64,000 nucleotides of DNA from Limonium bicolor (lineage: Eukaryota > Streptophyta > Magnoliopsida > Caryophyllales > Plumbaginaceae): NCBI GenBank assembly GCA_023374045.1, contig CM041783.1:92477298-92541297 (forward strand), written 5' to 3'. Below the pieces are notes generated by a model, which was not told the origin of the DNA, did no database searches, and was given only the letters and a program-made list of their open reading frames with translations. A program made the position numbers and the translations under genes. The first letter of the stretch is position 1. Each line of letters begins with the position of its first letter. Positions 24,901 to 38,142 of the stretch are shown here, piece by piece.

Positions 24901-25766
24901 CTTTTAAGAAGATAGAAATGAAGAGCTTGATGAGAGTAAGAGATTGGTGGTGTTTGTTTTTGATTTGGACAAGTGAGCAAGATTTTACAAGAGGTCAAAG
25001 AGGAGTTTTAATGGAGGTGGTGTGGTATTACCATGAGAGAACAGCAAGAAGAAGGAAGAAGAAGGTTGAGACCGTGGGAAATGAAAGAAAGAAATGAGAG
25101 AATGAGATAGAATTTGCTTTTAAGAGATATTTGTAGTAATAAAGTAAAAAGTAAGTTTAATTAGTTTTCTTTACTTACTTATTATATCAACTAGAGAGTG
25201 GTGAGTCACCACACTTAGAAAACCGGCCCCCTATATTATAATGAGGGTATTTTAGTCTTTGTTTGTCAATTTAATTACTTATACAAACATATGTTACAAA
25301 ATAGCTTATAAAAATTACTATTCATGAAAACAAGGCACATAGAAGTGAAAATTTGATTTCCCATTAATATAGACATCCAAATGTGATATTATATAGTACA
25401 CATATATATTTAAGAGTAATGATGGACATCTAGCCACTCAAAAACTCATTTACAAGACAATTTTTCAAAAATGTGCTTTAAGACTCCTTAAAGCACATTT
25501 TGTGTTTAAACTTGTTTTCGAGCTTGGTTTTCTTTGGTAATTGGTTTAATATGTTCATTAGTATATAAATGAGGTCTTGGTAAGTTCATTAGGTCTTAAC
25601 CAAGTTTATCCCAAGCTTAGAGCACATTTTGGCTCTTATTGACTTTAAAGCACATTTTGTGTTTTCTTTTGTTTAAATTTGTTTACTAATGTTTCTAAGA
25701 CTCTTTTTAGTCTTAATACATCATATTTAAGTGTTTAAACAATATATTAAGGTGTGGGGTATTTCA
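21927..25766 (-). repeat. 3' LTR of element B
   Basis: Plus strand TGTAACACCCCTAATAGC ... GGGGTATTTCA, 3,840 bp. It is nearly identical to 46213-50054. It contains a five-unit hairpin array at 23316-23640, the double 'cttaggcccttaa' block at 24235-24273, an AACCGGCCCC motif near 25222 and a U5-side hairpin at 22018-22039. Confidence 0.92.
23316..23640. repeat. Hairpin array in B 3' LTR
   Basis: Five units of about 70 bases with the core CGTCCGAACnnnTGTCCGGACTTC...AAGTTCGGAC. The arms are self-complementary. The same array is at 47618-47941 in the other LTR. Confidence 0.9.
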
Positions 25767-26098
25767 ATCTACCCCCCTTAAAAGAACTTTGCCCTCAAAG
25801 TTCATACCTCCACATATCCTAAATGTTAGAACACGGGGTTACTTATAAACAATACTTCCATACATCATTAACAACATACTTACATAACATTGGACACCTG
25901 GTCCATACAACATAACATCGGGTACATAACATTGGACACAAGGTCCATACAACATTATCCACATCATTCAGACACAACGGTCTGTAACATAACAACATAA
26001 CATAGACGATGTATTCAAATACACGTCGTACACACATAACCGAAACGGCTCTACCCCCCTTAAAAAGGGGTACGCCCCGTACCCTATACACATAAGGA
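25767..26098 (-). promoter_or_regulatory. B polypurine tracts, stem-loops and 3' UTR
   Basis: The primary tract AAGGGGGGTAGAT lies against the LTR (25767-25779). An 8-bp perfect stem with loop AGGG (sense) is at 25784-25803. The second copy of the tract is at 26049-26061, with a 7-bp stem at 26068-26084, just after the stop codon of pol. Between them are short 'acataac' repeats and no gene. Confidence 0.75.
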
Positions 26099-26734
26099 CT
26101 AAGAAGTAAACAATGACGGGTACTTCGCCTTCATCTTATCTTCCAGCTCCCAAGTGGCCTCCTCAACGTCCTGGTTAGACCAGAGAACTTTCACCAGTCT
26201 CACGGACTTACGGCGAGTGTCTCGAGTCTTAGTATCCAGAATCCGTACCAGAGTCTCCACTGATCGCATGGTCGGCTCTAAGGTTAGCCTTTCAGGCTGA
26301 AGCACATGAGACGGATGAGACATATACTTCTTCAACTAGGACACATGAAATACATCATGTACCTTGCCAGCTCGGCGGTAGGTCTAGTCTATAGGCTACC
26401 GGGCCGATCCGCTCCGTCACAACATAAGGCCCCACATACTTTGGGCTCAACTTGCCCTTCTGGCCAAAACGAAATACTCCCTTCATGGGGGATACTCTTA
26501 AAAATACCTGATCGCCCACGGCGAACTCCAGGTCACGTCTGCGTACATCTGCGTACGACTTCTGTCTATCCTGAGCTGCCTTCATGTTAGCCCGGATCTG
26601 GCGAACTTCTGCCTGAACTTGTTCAAGATACTCTGGTCCTATAATGACCGTCTCACTCGACTCATCCCAGCATAATGGCGTGCGGCATGGTCTACCGTAC
26701 AAGGCCTGGAAGGGAGACATCTTGATCGAAGCAT
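26099..26734 (-). pseudogene. B integrase C-terminus and chromodomain
   Basis: Two overlapping frames carry the end of the polyprotein. The first, from 26720 ([10 protein letters not shown]), contains the GPY/F-like K-Y-V-G-P-Y and runs to about 26355. A frameshift near 26340 moves the frame into 26335-26099, which ends in a chromodomain (V-K-V-L-W-S-N, A-T-W-E-L-E). Sequence and order match C 20825-21448, which has no break there. Another frameshift near 26735 separates this part from the integrase core. Confidence 0.8.
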
Positions 26735-27760
26735 GATAACTGTTTTGTAACTAAACTCGATCAGATGTAACTTATCAATCCAGCTGGTCTGAAAGTCAAG
26801 TGCACAAGCACGTAGCATATCCTCAAGTGTCTGGATGGTGCGCTCACTCTGACCATCGGTCTGTGGGTGAAACGCTGTACTCAGTTTCAGTTCAGTACCC
26901 AATGCCTCTCGTGTGGACTTCCAATATCTGGATAAGAATCTGGTGTCTCTGTCAGATACAATCGTTTTCGGTACACCATGATGTCTTACAATTTCTTTAT
27001 CAAAGAGTTCTGCCAATCTTGCCACTTTCCAAGTGTCCTTCATTGGAATGAATCGGGACACCTTGGTCAGTCGGTCAACTACAACCCATATCATATTCAG
27101 ACCTCCCCTTGTAGGCGGAAGCCCTACTACAAAGTCCATGGAGATATCATGGAACTTCCACTCAGGCACTGGCATTGGCTGTACCATACCACCAGGCCGT
27201 CGGTGCTCAAACTTGACCTTCTGGCAAGTGAGACACCTCAACACATAATCACTTACATCTTTCTTCATTCCAATCCACCAAAAATACCTTTTCACACTCT
27301 TATACATCTTTGAAGCTCCGGGGTGAATCGAAGTAGTAGAACAATGGGATTCACTCAATATGCGCTCCTTCAACTCAGCGCTACTCCTAGGTATACACAA
27401 TCGGCCATTCAGCCTAATCAGGTCATCATCGTGGAGTCTGAAGTCATACTTCTGACCCTCGAATGTGCCATCAATAAGCTTCTGCCGGATCTCCAGCATA
27501 TACTGATCCGTCATCTGAGCACTCCGCACCTCTTCAACCAAGCCAGTATGAGAGACTAGCGAATGGAGAGAGTGTGCTCGGTGACTCAGTGCGTCAGCTA
27601 CCACATTTGCCTTACCCTCTTTATATTGCAGATTAATATCGTAGTCATTCAAAAATTCAACCCACCTTCTTTGCCTCATGTTCAACTCTTTCTGAGTGAA
27701 TAAGTACTTTAAGCTTTTGTGGTCAGAATAAATCGTCACACTTACCCCATACAAATAATG
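26735..27760 (-). CDS. B RNase H end and integrase core
   Basis: Continues the pol frame after the TGA at 27761-27763. It begins with the end of RNase H (T-I-Y-S-D-H-K-S-L, then A-D-A-L-S), followed by the integrase HHCC zinc finger (H-C ... H-P-G-A ... C-L-T-C). The DDE core has D in H-D-I-S-M-D-F-V, D in I-V-S-D-R-D and E in S-E-R-T-I-Q-T-L-E. This enzyme would insert the cDNA into chromatin. The frame is lost at about 26735. All catalytic residues are present. Confidence 0.88.
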
Positions 27761-28703
27761 TCACCATATCTTCAATGCGAAGACAATGGCACCCAATTCT
27801 AAGTCGTGGGTAGGGTAGTTCTCCTCATGTTTCTTCAGCTGACGGGAGGCGTATGCTACGACCTTCCCGTGCTGCATCAATACACAACCCATACCTCTGC
27901 CTGATGCGTCGTAGTAGACCTCAAAACCATCTGGACCGTCTGGTATAGTCAGGACTGGTGCAGATGTCAGAGCATCCTTGAGACTCGCGAAAGAACTCTC
28001 ACAGTCGACTGTCCACTCGAATGGTGCATCCTTCTTCATTAAGGAAGTCATCGGCTTCGAGACACTGGAGAAGTCCTTCACGAACCTCCTATAATAACCT
28101 GCCAGACCGAGGAAGCTCCTGATATCAGTGACTGTCTTCGGCCTAGGCCAGGTGCGCACAGCATCAATCTTTGCCGGATCAACAGCGATCCCGGCCTCAG
28201 AAATCACATGTCCAAGAAAGGATACTTGGTTCAACCAAAATTCACATTTCGAGAACTTTGCATACAACTGATTCCTCCTCAATGTTTGTAACACATTTCT
28301 CAGGTGGCTTTCGTGCTCACCTCTTGATTTAGAATACACAAGAATATCATCGATGAAGACTACCACTGATTTGTCCAACTGATCTTGGAACAAACGGTTC
28401 ATTAAGTCCATGAACTTTGCTGGTGCATTCGATAAGCCAAACGGCATAACTGTGAACTCATAATGCCCATACCTCGTTCTGAAAGCTGTCTTCTCGATAT
28501 CACTATCACGGATGGCAATCTGATGGTATCCGGAACGTAAGTCTATCTTGGAGAATACTGATGCACCCCTCAGCTGATCAAATAGATCGTCGATGCGTGG
28601 TAAAGGGTAACGGTTTTTCACCGTAACAGCATTCAGCTCCCGATAATCAATACACAGGCGGAGGCTACCGTCCTTCTTCTTCACGAAGAGGACCGGCGCT
28701 CCC
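27761..28703 (-). CDS. B reverse transcriptase and RNase H, 3' part
   Basis: Starts exactly at the edge of element D (28704) with [11 protein letters not shown], continuing the W-G left on the other side at 42682. The active site F-I-D-D-I-L-V-Y-S lies at about residue 110 from this edge, with M-P-F-G-L-S-N-A-P and L-G-H-V-I flanking. RNase H begins near F-E-V-Y-Y-D-A-S. It ends in a TGA at 27761-27763 where C reads Arg (I-W-R-H-Y), a CGA-to-TGA change. Confidence 0.92.
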
Positions 28704-31700
28704 TGTAACACCCCATCCAACAACAACCACGTAACAACATTCTGCAGCGGAAAATTTACTACTACACATTACTTAACTCGTTGGTGTTACACGCCGTTAA
28801 CCACCCACGTGGCTAACAAGGCTATTACATAACATTGTACCGGTCTGATGGACTAGATTCCCGAGCGACTACACATTACTGACCCTTCCATTAACAATAG
28901 AAACAACATACACCTTCACTGTACCGAGTATTCACAAACTAATGCCGATAACAATTCGGTCTTACTACACCTACAGTACTATACAATTTAAAGATTACCC
29001 ATGTACAACGACTACCCCGTCCTCCTCTCGAACGGCTTCCAGCTCTCTGTACCTGAAATAGGAAAAGAAGAGAAAGGGTGGCCCCCAAGGGGCTCAGCAC
29101 CTTTGCTGGTATGGTAATCCCGCAGCCCACATGCTACCGGGCCACGCACAACTAATTGTCGTCTTAGCATGCGATTGATTATATTTAAATCATGCATGCA
29201 ACTGTAAACACAAACACATAACATTTCGCCTCAATGGGCTCAACAAACGGATAATACATCCTTACTTGATAAGTCACTCATGGTATTCATTATCCCTAGA
29301 GTGTTCCTCCTCTAATGGAGCTACTTCCTTAATAGACGACACTTACCCTTAATCGGGTTATCCTTAAACGCCTCTTATCACAAACTGGGATTCATTTCCA
29401 TGATCCACACACTCCATATCTTACAACATATAACATTCCTCACATAACAAACATAACAACACTTTTCACGTTTCGACGTGCACATGATAACATCGCAATA
29501 GGAATTGCATTACAACACTCACATAACATAACGGGAACGGTCCTCTTAGGAACCGACCCAAACATAGTTAATTCACTGGTGAGCCTAGAGAATGGTGTCA
29601 CCTCATGGTAAGCTCGTTATACAATAACAACAACACTCATTACCGTCCTAATAGTCGGACGAGTAACTTAAGTTAAGATGGTTCGGGTTTGGAGGCCCGA
29701 ACACACCACACAAACACATGTTCCCCCTAAACCGATCATAAGTCAGAATAGCTAAGCTTTGGAATAAGCTAATGGGAGATCATAACCCGTGAGGGAAACA
29801 ACCATAACAAGAGAAGGGTAAGGCTAAGAAGGATACCCTCTCCCAAACAACGCGCGACCGGCCAAACCGGATTCCTCACCACTGTTAGTACATACTTACT
29901 TTTAGATATTAGTTAGAACCCCACTATGGAGTCTATCATATCTACACACCATACAGTATTACAACTGGGTTAACACAAGGGAGATCCCTACATTCACATA
30001 CACATATCACACAATTAACACACGCATAGCCGTGGTTAGACGTCCCATGGTTCGGGTCGTTTACTCCGAATACCGAACTCTCATGTGATCCTAGACTCAG
30101 TTAACTAAGGTTAACACTTCCGAGGTTAAATGGTATCGGAGTTGAACACGCCGCATTATGAATTACTGTAAACTCATTACATGTTTATCTTACAACGTGG
30201 CAAACATACATAAAAACACTTGCATACAGCCGGTGTAATCCGGTAGGACAGGTTGCAAGAAAACCATACCTGTCACCGGAGTCCACTTTATCATGTCCAC
30301 TTATGTTCCTCGAGCAATTCTCGAACAACTGATAACATTACAATTACTTTCATTAACATTGGAGTAACATGCTTGTTTAACGTCTAATGCGCCCATAGTT
30401 ACCCCGTCATCCCGTTATATTTAATTTTACACTTGTGATCTTAAGTTCACAACTCTCACATCAAACCTAACATTTGTTTACACACTTTAAGACCTTTACA
30501 TGTCACCAAACAAGGCCTAAACATCATCTAAAACCATTACCATTCAATCCCCCATCATTAGGAGCCTTAAACAAATTTTTTTCTTCATCTCTGGTCTGGA
30601 CCGCCCCTCTGGGGCGGTCCCAGGGGCGGTCCACAACAGATGCTACACGTTTTTTTTTTTCACTTCTCTGCACTGGACCTCCCCACAGGGGCGGTCCGTA
30701 GGGGCGGTCCACTGCAGAACCAATTTTCTAATGTGCTTTTCTCCTCTTTCTGAACTCCAAATTCATCCCAATTTTTTCCTATGCTTTACACATGTTCTCC
30801 CACATGTTTTAACATCTTTTGGGCACACTTAAACCCTCTCGAAACATCCCAAAAATTCCTTAAACTTTTACTCAACTTTTACTAAGTCCTTAACACTTAG
30901 AACATTTTTTTCTTACACTTGTAACTTGTATTCTTGCCTAAAACTTCACCTAACCAAAGTACTCCCTCACTACCTTATAACCACCCTTTTAAACATCATT
31001 TGCACTACACTCATCCCCTTTACACACACTCCTCAAGTCTTTCCCACAAGTTCATAATTAAACCTTCACAAGGCGTTACACTTCCATTGTTCACCAAACT
31101 TTGCACAAGACTTTACGACACCTCCACCATCACCTTGGTGTATCAAGAAATCATCCATTAGTTCCCTAAATCTCCAAGACTATGCCTAAGGCATCTTAAC
31201 ACCTAAGAACACCTTAATTCACTTTCTTTCACCATCTTAACACTTAAAAATTCCTAGTACCTTCTAGGTCATAAAATCTCATTACAACACATAAACTCTT
31301 TTGTTTATCAACTAAATTTCGCCATAGCTTCTCTTGTATCACCTTACACCAAAACACATTGTTTTTCACCTTTAGACAATCAAGAACATTCAATCTCTTA
31401 ATACACACTCTTATACACAAACATATGGTTTTTCATCCTTTAACCATCAAACACATTCACCTTCACAAGAGATGTTCTTTACACACAACTAAACCTTTAA
31501 ACTACACTACATCACAATATAGTGCATAAACTTAAATTGCTTGGCACTTAGGCCCTTAAATAACATGGCTCTTAGGCCCTTAAATTGCATAAACCTTAAA
31601 CACTGAATTTCCACATAAATAATGCCTTTGACCTGCAATTACATACAACAATGCTCCCATGTCCTTTTAGTCCACCTTGTGGATAGTTTTCTATCTCATT

Positions 31701-33250
31701 TCCCATTGGCTCTTTAGGTTAATTATTAAGCAAATATAGCTCAATTTCCTAGTACATAAAACTACATTAAGAGAGGTCATTTACCTCTTTGTTTTCCAAG
31801 CTTTCCCACATGTTTTCTCTTGTTCTTTCTTGGTTGAAAATCGGCAAGGAGCTTTTATCACTTGTCAATCTTCTAACCAATACACATATAAGGGTAATGA
31901 GCATTAAGTTTAATACTTAAACTCATAATTAAACCCTAGGTTACATAAGTGTCCTTAAAACACTAAAATTGATGTTTACCTTTGGAATTTGAAAGGGAAC
32001 TTGAATAAGTAGCAAGATAGGACTCCTCCTAGTCCTTTGAAGATTGAATTAAGAAATAAGAGCAAGACAAGGCACCATTAAGGGGTGAATTTTCGGCTAT
32101 ACACAAAAATGAAGGAAACTTGGATTTTCTTTGATTTTCCTTACCTTGAATGAGAGAAGAAGCAAAAGAGCTCTTCAAACAGAACTTTCCCCCTTCAATG
32201 GAGTTTCTTCATGGCATCAAACATGAGCTTTTGAAATTTTGAAAAGAAGGATGAAAGGCCTTGACTCAACTAAGACAAATATGTGCTTAGTTTTTGATTT
32301 GGAGCAATATTGAACATTTGGTGAGCAATTGAAGTTGGAGAAGAGATGTGCTGTAGCAAGAACGATATTGGTTGGGAGAATGGAGGAAGAACACGGTGGG
32401 AACAAGAGGAAATGAAGAAAGGAGGTGAGAGGTATGCTTTGTTAAGATATTTTGACTTATAAAGGTAAATAGTAACTTTACTTTATTTCTTTTTCTTTTC
32501 TTTAGTTGGCTGGCTTGGTATGGTGACTCACACTCTAAAAACCGTGCCCCCTTCATTCTAAAAGATATTTATGGTCTTTGTTGACCATTTAACTAATCAA
32601 AGTTGACTTAAGTCAAAACTAGCACTATTTGAGCACTATTCACATATTAAGGCACATATTTGTGAAATTTTTGATTTCCCATTGATCTAGACTTCCTAAT
32701 GTGATACTAAGTAGTACACATGTTGATTAAAGAGTAATGATGGACATTTAGCCACTCAAAACTCATTTACAAGACAATTTTTCAAAAATGTGCTTTAAGA
32801 CTCCTTAAAGCACATTTTGTGTTTTAACTTGTTTTCAAGCTTGGTTTTCTTTGGTAATTGATTTAATATGTTCATTAACATATTTATAAGGTATAGTTAT
32901 GACCATTAGGTCTTATACAAATTTATCCCAAGCTTAGAGCACATTTTTGCTCTTATTGACTTTAAGGTATTTTCTTGTGTTTTGTTTGGTTTAACTGTCT
33001 ACCAAAGTTTCCTAAGGACTTAATTAGCCTTATTAAATCATAATTGAATATTATTAAGTCTTGGTAGGCTCTTTGGGTCCTAACCAAGTTCACTCCAAGC
33101 TTAGAGCATGTTTTTGCTCAAACTGTATCTTAGTGCTTTATTGCATTTTACTATGGTTTAAATTGTTCACCGATGTTTCTAAGGCACTTTTTAGCCTTTA
33201 CATACCATAGTTTAATATTTAAACCACATATCAAGGTTTGGGGTATTTCA
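28704..33250 (-). repeat. 3' LTR of element D
   Basis: Plus strand TGTAACACCCCATCCAAC ... GGGGTATTTCA. A hairpin array of GGGGCGGTCC type is at 30593-30716. The U5-side hairpin is at 28796-28817 and the double 'cttaggcccttaaa' block near 31546-31586. Confidence 0.92.
30593..30716. repeat. GGGGCGGTCC hairpin array in D 3' LTR
   Basis: GGACCGCCCC and GGGGCGGTCC alternate as inverted pairs in two clusters about 80 bases apart. Cruder and shorter than the arrays of B and C; the second copy is at 40032-40148. Confidence 0.8.
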
Positions 33251-36200
33251 ATCTACCCCCCTTAAAAGAACTTCGTCCTCGAAGTTTACACTTCCCACAC
33301 ATCTTGGATTAGAATACGGGGATTACTTATAGAAATAAAACTTCCATAACCCAACACACTTTACATCACAACCTCGGACTTAATGGTCCGGGTAACACAT
33401 TCACATCCATACATAACATAACATATTCACAAGATAACCTCGGACTCAATGGTCCGGGTATCTTAACAACATTTACACATACAAAACAACCCTTAGACTC
33501 TGGTCTTGGGTAACATAACAACATTTAGACACATAGGTCTTGATAACATAACAGCCTTTAGACACATAGGTCTATGTACACAACACATTTAGACTCATAG
33601 GTCTTGATACATACACTTTAGGAATCAAGTCAAAATAATATTTATTACACATACCACACAACATGTCATAGCATGTATGGTAACCAAAAATATCTTTGAT
33701 ATACACTGTGATCCCGCAGAACCCGGTCGCGATGGACACCTTCCGTCCCCGTGCCTTTGGGAGATCAAAACAATCACTTCAATTTGAAATTTTGTGAGGT
33801 TAAGTAAGAAAACTTTAATTATGTAAAGTATTATCGACGTTTTATAAATACCAATCAAAATCCTTTTTGAAAACACATACAACTCCAAGTCCAACTTATG
33901 CTCTTTGCTTCTTTTCTTAGCGTGGTTATTTGTGACCACTTATAGGAGCTTCAAGAATCATCCAACCCTGATGTGATCAGCATCAGTGTTGAACTATCCT
34001 TCCACCCAATTTGTGTTCGGCTTCCCTTGATCGCATGAAATCAAGTTCCACTCCCACTTCATTTTCAAGCATCAATTAAATCACTCATTTCCAATTTTCT
34101 ATCTTTTAAATCATTCTAGTCATGATCATAACATCTCCAAGGGATAGAACTTCGTCTATCAGTTATTTCCATTCACTTCAATGTTGTTGCCTAGGGAATC
34201 TCATTCTCACTAGGTTCTATGTCGGTTTCATACCCTTTTCGTGAATCACTATATAGTATATATATACACATATATTTTATCAAAATACAACACACCGTTT
34301 CACATTTATATACTGTCGGGGTTTGTTCCCCCGGGAGTTTCTCTACTCCCACACTTGTACTATCACACACACTTGTTAACAAATACACACACTTGTTAAC
34401 AAATACAACACTTATCACAATGGTATTCGCATCTTCTGTGCGCAATTACCACAATTAACCATGAATGAATGCGTATGTTTACATAACACACACACCAATC
34501 ATCAAAACAAATTATTTTGTGCTATGCACAACATAAATCACGTACACTTGTACGGTAATACACACTAAGTGGTTTTGCGCTCTACCCCCCTTAAAAGGGA
34601 TTACGCCCACGTAATCAATCGCTAAACATTGGCTTAAAATGTTCTGCCGTCGTGAAGTGTTTTAACTTCCACGCGGTCTATTACACAATGGATTCTGATT
34701 AGAGGATCTTAACCATATTGGCGGTTTAGTTCCTAAACCAAGAATTCTCATTGGAGTTTGTTTAAACTCTTAGTTGGTTTCGATTCTGGCCTGTTAGGCT
34801 TCTAGGCGTTAATAATTAGCCATTCGCTCATGTTCACCATGTACATTCAACACTTGAATCACTGGCTCACTAGTTTCTGCTACAAAACTCTAATAACTGT
34901 AGAGCTTAGTTGCCCCATTTGTTATTCTTACTGTATTGTACATCCTCAATTGTCACCTTCATCTTGGTAACAATGGTTTCTCAACCGACGCGTGGTATCT
35001 CTTACCGTTAGCGAATTCGGTGAGTTATAAACTTTCCATCCACTTCCATATCAATTTACTGGTATACAGTTATGTATTTCACACTGATTGACTTGTTCCC
35101 TTCGACTTACTGTCGGTTGAGATTGAGCTACTACCTAGTGTGTAGTGCTCTCTCAGCTATTTACAACATATGGGGTATATTCCATACCGATATTTGGCAG
35201 TTAGTGCTACTGTAGTCACTTACTGTTAATCATGTCTCCACATTCGGTTTTGTACAAGTACTCTTTTATTGGTGCGGCCTTGCATTTCCTATGCATCGGC
35301 CATTATAACATTATTCTTCCACAATTAACATGTTTCCAATTCCTAGCTATCCCATTCGATCATTACTGCGCAAGTGCAATACCAAAACATTCAGTCATAC
35401 AGAGTGCAGAGGTGTAAACTCTTGACAGTAAATCTCTTATGCGATTCGCCATGGAATTCACACTGAGTTCCTCATCACATAGTACCTACCACTGGCTTAT
35501 TGCCCAGTTTGTTTAACATCACTTACCTTGCATCTCTACTGAGTTTAACTCATAACTGGTCTTATCTGCCACATCATTATTCAACAACACTTATACAACG
35601 GTCGCTTACTGCGCAACGTGCTTATTGTATAACACTAACTTACATGGTATTTACTGTCACATTAACTTCCACACATATACTTACATCATTCGTATTATGG
35701 TTCATCACTCATTTGGATGACTACTGAATGCTCCTTGAGCATCGATCATTCGAGTCACAAGCCGGCATTATTCAGCTCGGTGTTTCACTTTATACACACA
35801 TACTACTAAGCTAACTGCTCTCTTTCAATAATAACATCGTCCATCTTTAACATATTTCTTGAACTTGATTCACATAACTACCGCTCCTGCGGTCTCACAA
35901 TATCGAGAGGTATCCCCACTCTTAATGCAGTGGTTCGTTTTCCACTCTATTCACTTATATAACATAAACTTCTGCAATCAATCTAATTTACATAACACAT
36001 TTTATTTGTGGCTTATAAGCCTTACTGCCTTGAGCTGCGCTCATTGTAGGCTGTCCACACACATGTACTTCTCTGTACAACATTACATGGTTTGGATATT
36101 ATATTGAGCTCCATGACAAGGTCGTTGCATTCTGTTTCCTTTCATGGGTTGCCCCTTAGGTTTGTCAGTCCGTCTCCTGACAACTTATGTCTAAACTGGG

Positions 36201-38142
36201 TGTTAGTTTCAACCCTTGTGCATCTGTCATGCATTTCGTTCAACAATTGGTGATGCGAACACCCTTCAAGGATTGCTCCTGGGTGTTGTTAAGTTATGCC
36301 TTTACATCTAGTTCACACTTATTGGTACATTCCGTTAGCCACGCCGTTTGCGTTCTTAACTGGCTTATTATCTCCTTCTGTGAAGATCAACATTTCCTGA
36401 TAGTGTAGGTACTCATTCTGGGAGCTTCATCCTGTTCATTGCACATTAATGTGTCCATATTAGATATCTGCCTTGCCATGTATAGGCTGGGTCACCGTTC
36501 CAGCTATCATGTTTATCCCTGAGGATCCTTAAGACATATATGATGTCTTCACATTACAGTTAGTGCACTTCGCACCTCCTGACTCTTAAACATTTCCTTG
36601 AAAGGAATTCACTAATTCCTTTAGTCTCGTTAACTTAACTGAGTTCCTTTACTTCAACCATTCATGGTAATCCTTAGCTCTTGTTTGACTTATACTGCTG
36701 ACCGTAGAACGGAGTCGACTACTTCCCGTGTTTCGGACTCTACTCGTATACATATGTGGGGTACCATACTGATACATTACTACTTACCCAACTAACCCAT
36801 AAGTAGGTCTGTCAGGCCTACAAGCTCCTATCGGAGTGCGGTCTTCCCACAATTCAGTTGGTACACTTGTAGTGTCCGTCACACGCCTAGGTGAAGTATT
36901 CTGTTGTCAATTCCCTTATATTGTCCCGTGACAATATGCGTCCCGTGCTTCCCGAACTTAATCGAAGGAAAGTTTATCCACTGTTGTATCCTTGTCAACT
37001 GTCCTTGGTTTTACTGGTTTGGTTTAGAAGAAGGTTAGAAAGAAGTATTGGTTTGAAAGAAAATCTGGTTTTGAAAGGAAAGAGTTTGAATAAATCTGAG
37101 TTTGAAAGAAAATTTTCATGGTTTCACAACATCTTCTTACCTTAACCAAGTCTAGCTTCTTGCTGACTGGTGTACTTACAATTACAGAGGTTAGGCTAAC
37201 AGGCCCTTCCACTGTTATGACGATCACATTTAACTTTATGGTACTTTACCAAGTACTTTGTAGTGGTTATAAATTTCCCGAACAGCCCTGTTATAGCAGC
37301 ACTTGCTATGGCAAGTGCGCCATGCTAATTGTCTATCGGTTTAACACATACCGGTTGTGGTATTGTTTTTACCCGCACTGTCATCAGTGGCCTTGTTGGC
37401 CCTCACTTGTTCTTACAGTCTTGATAATAATTCCTCCGGATGACTTCTCACTGTCTTTACATGATAATCACTAACTAGGGTGTTTCCCATTCTGGAAGAC
37501 CCTATTTTTCTGTATTGTTTCCTCTTCGTAGCCCGTTCCACGCATTGTCGTGGTTGCTGAGACTTGTCTCTTGTTTGGGCACTACGTTGTAGTTCCTTTG
37601 TCGGTTGGTATACCGTTGGTGTATTATTTATCAACTGTGGTTCCATAGACACTCGTCTCGGGTTTCATTAATCCACTTCTTGTCTGTTACACTGTTGGTG
37701 CGTTGCAAGCTGGTTATCCTCGACTGCTCAGCATGTCGACCCAGGTTGCCGGAAATTTTATTCTTTTATACACAAAATTCCTCATTCTTCGCTATTTAAT
37801 ACGGTCAACATTGTCCAGATGGAAACCGTCTCCGGGATTCCCACTTCTTGGGATCTACCATATGACAGGTCTTCCGTACTCTAAAGGTATTTAATAACAG
37901 CCAGATCGGGTATTCCCGAGTAAGAGAGGACTTCCATCTCTTTGGCGTTGTTTCCCAAGTTATAAAACTGGGGTTGTGGAGGGCGGGATGGATATTGTAG
38001 GTTTCCAGTACACACTGGTAAGTCCTAACTAGTGTATCTCTCACGCTATCACTCAACCCTTAACCCAAAGTACTTAAATCCTAACTCGGTACATCCTAAG
38101 CTCGGTAATTCAGTCATCAGAGCATACTTGTGTAACCACATT
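33251..38142 (-). other. Element D interior, no coding capacity seen
   Basis: Polypurine tract complement at 33251-33263, stem-loop at 33269-33286, second tract at 34581-34592 and its stem-loop at 34599-34616. The remainder is non-repetitive sequence with stops in all frames and no retroviral domain on either strand. Imperfect 'gtttgaaagaaaat' repeats occur at 37050-37115. The leader at 38090-38142 resembles that of B, but the primer site is altered: only ACCA of TGGTATCAGAGC is recognisable next to the LTR. Confidence 0.7.

Noticed and set aside
33251..38142. Hidden gag or pol in the D interior
   Set aside because: I looked in all frames for protease, RT, RNase H, integrase and zinc-knuckle motifs and saw none; a profile search could still find remnants.
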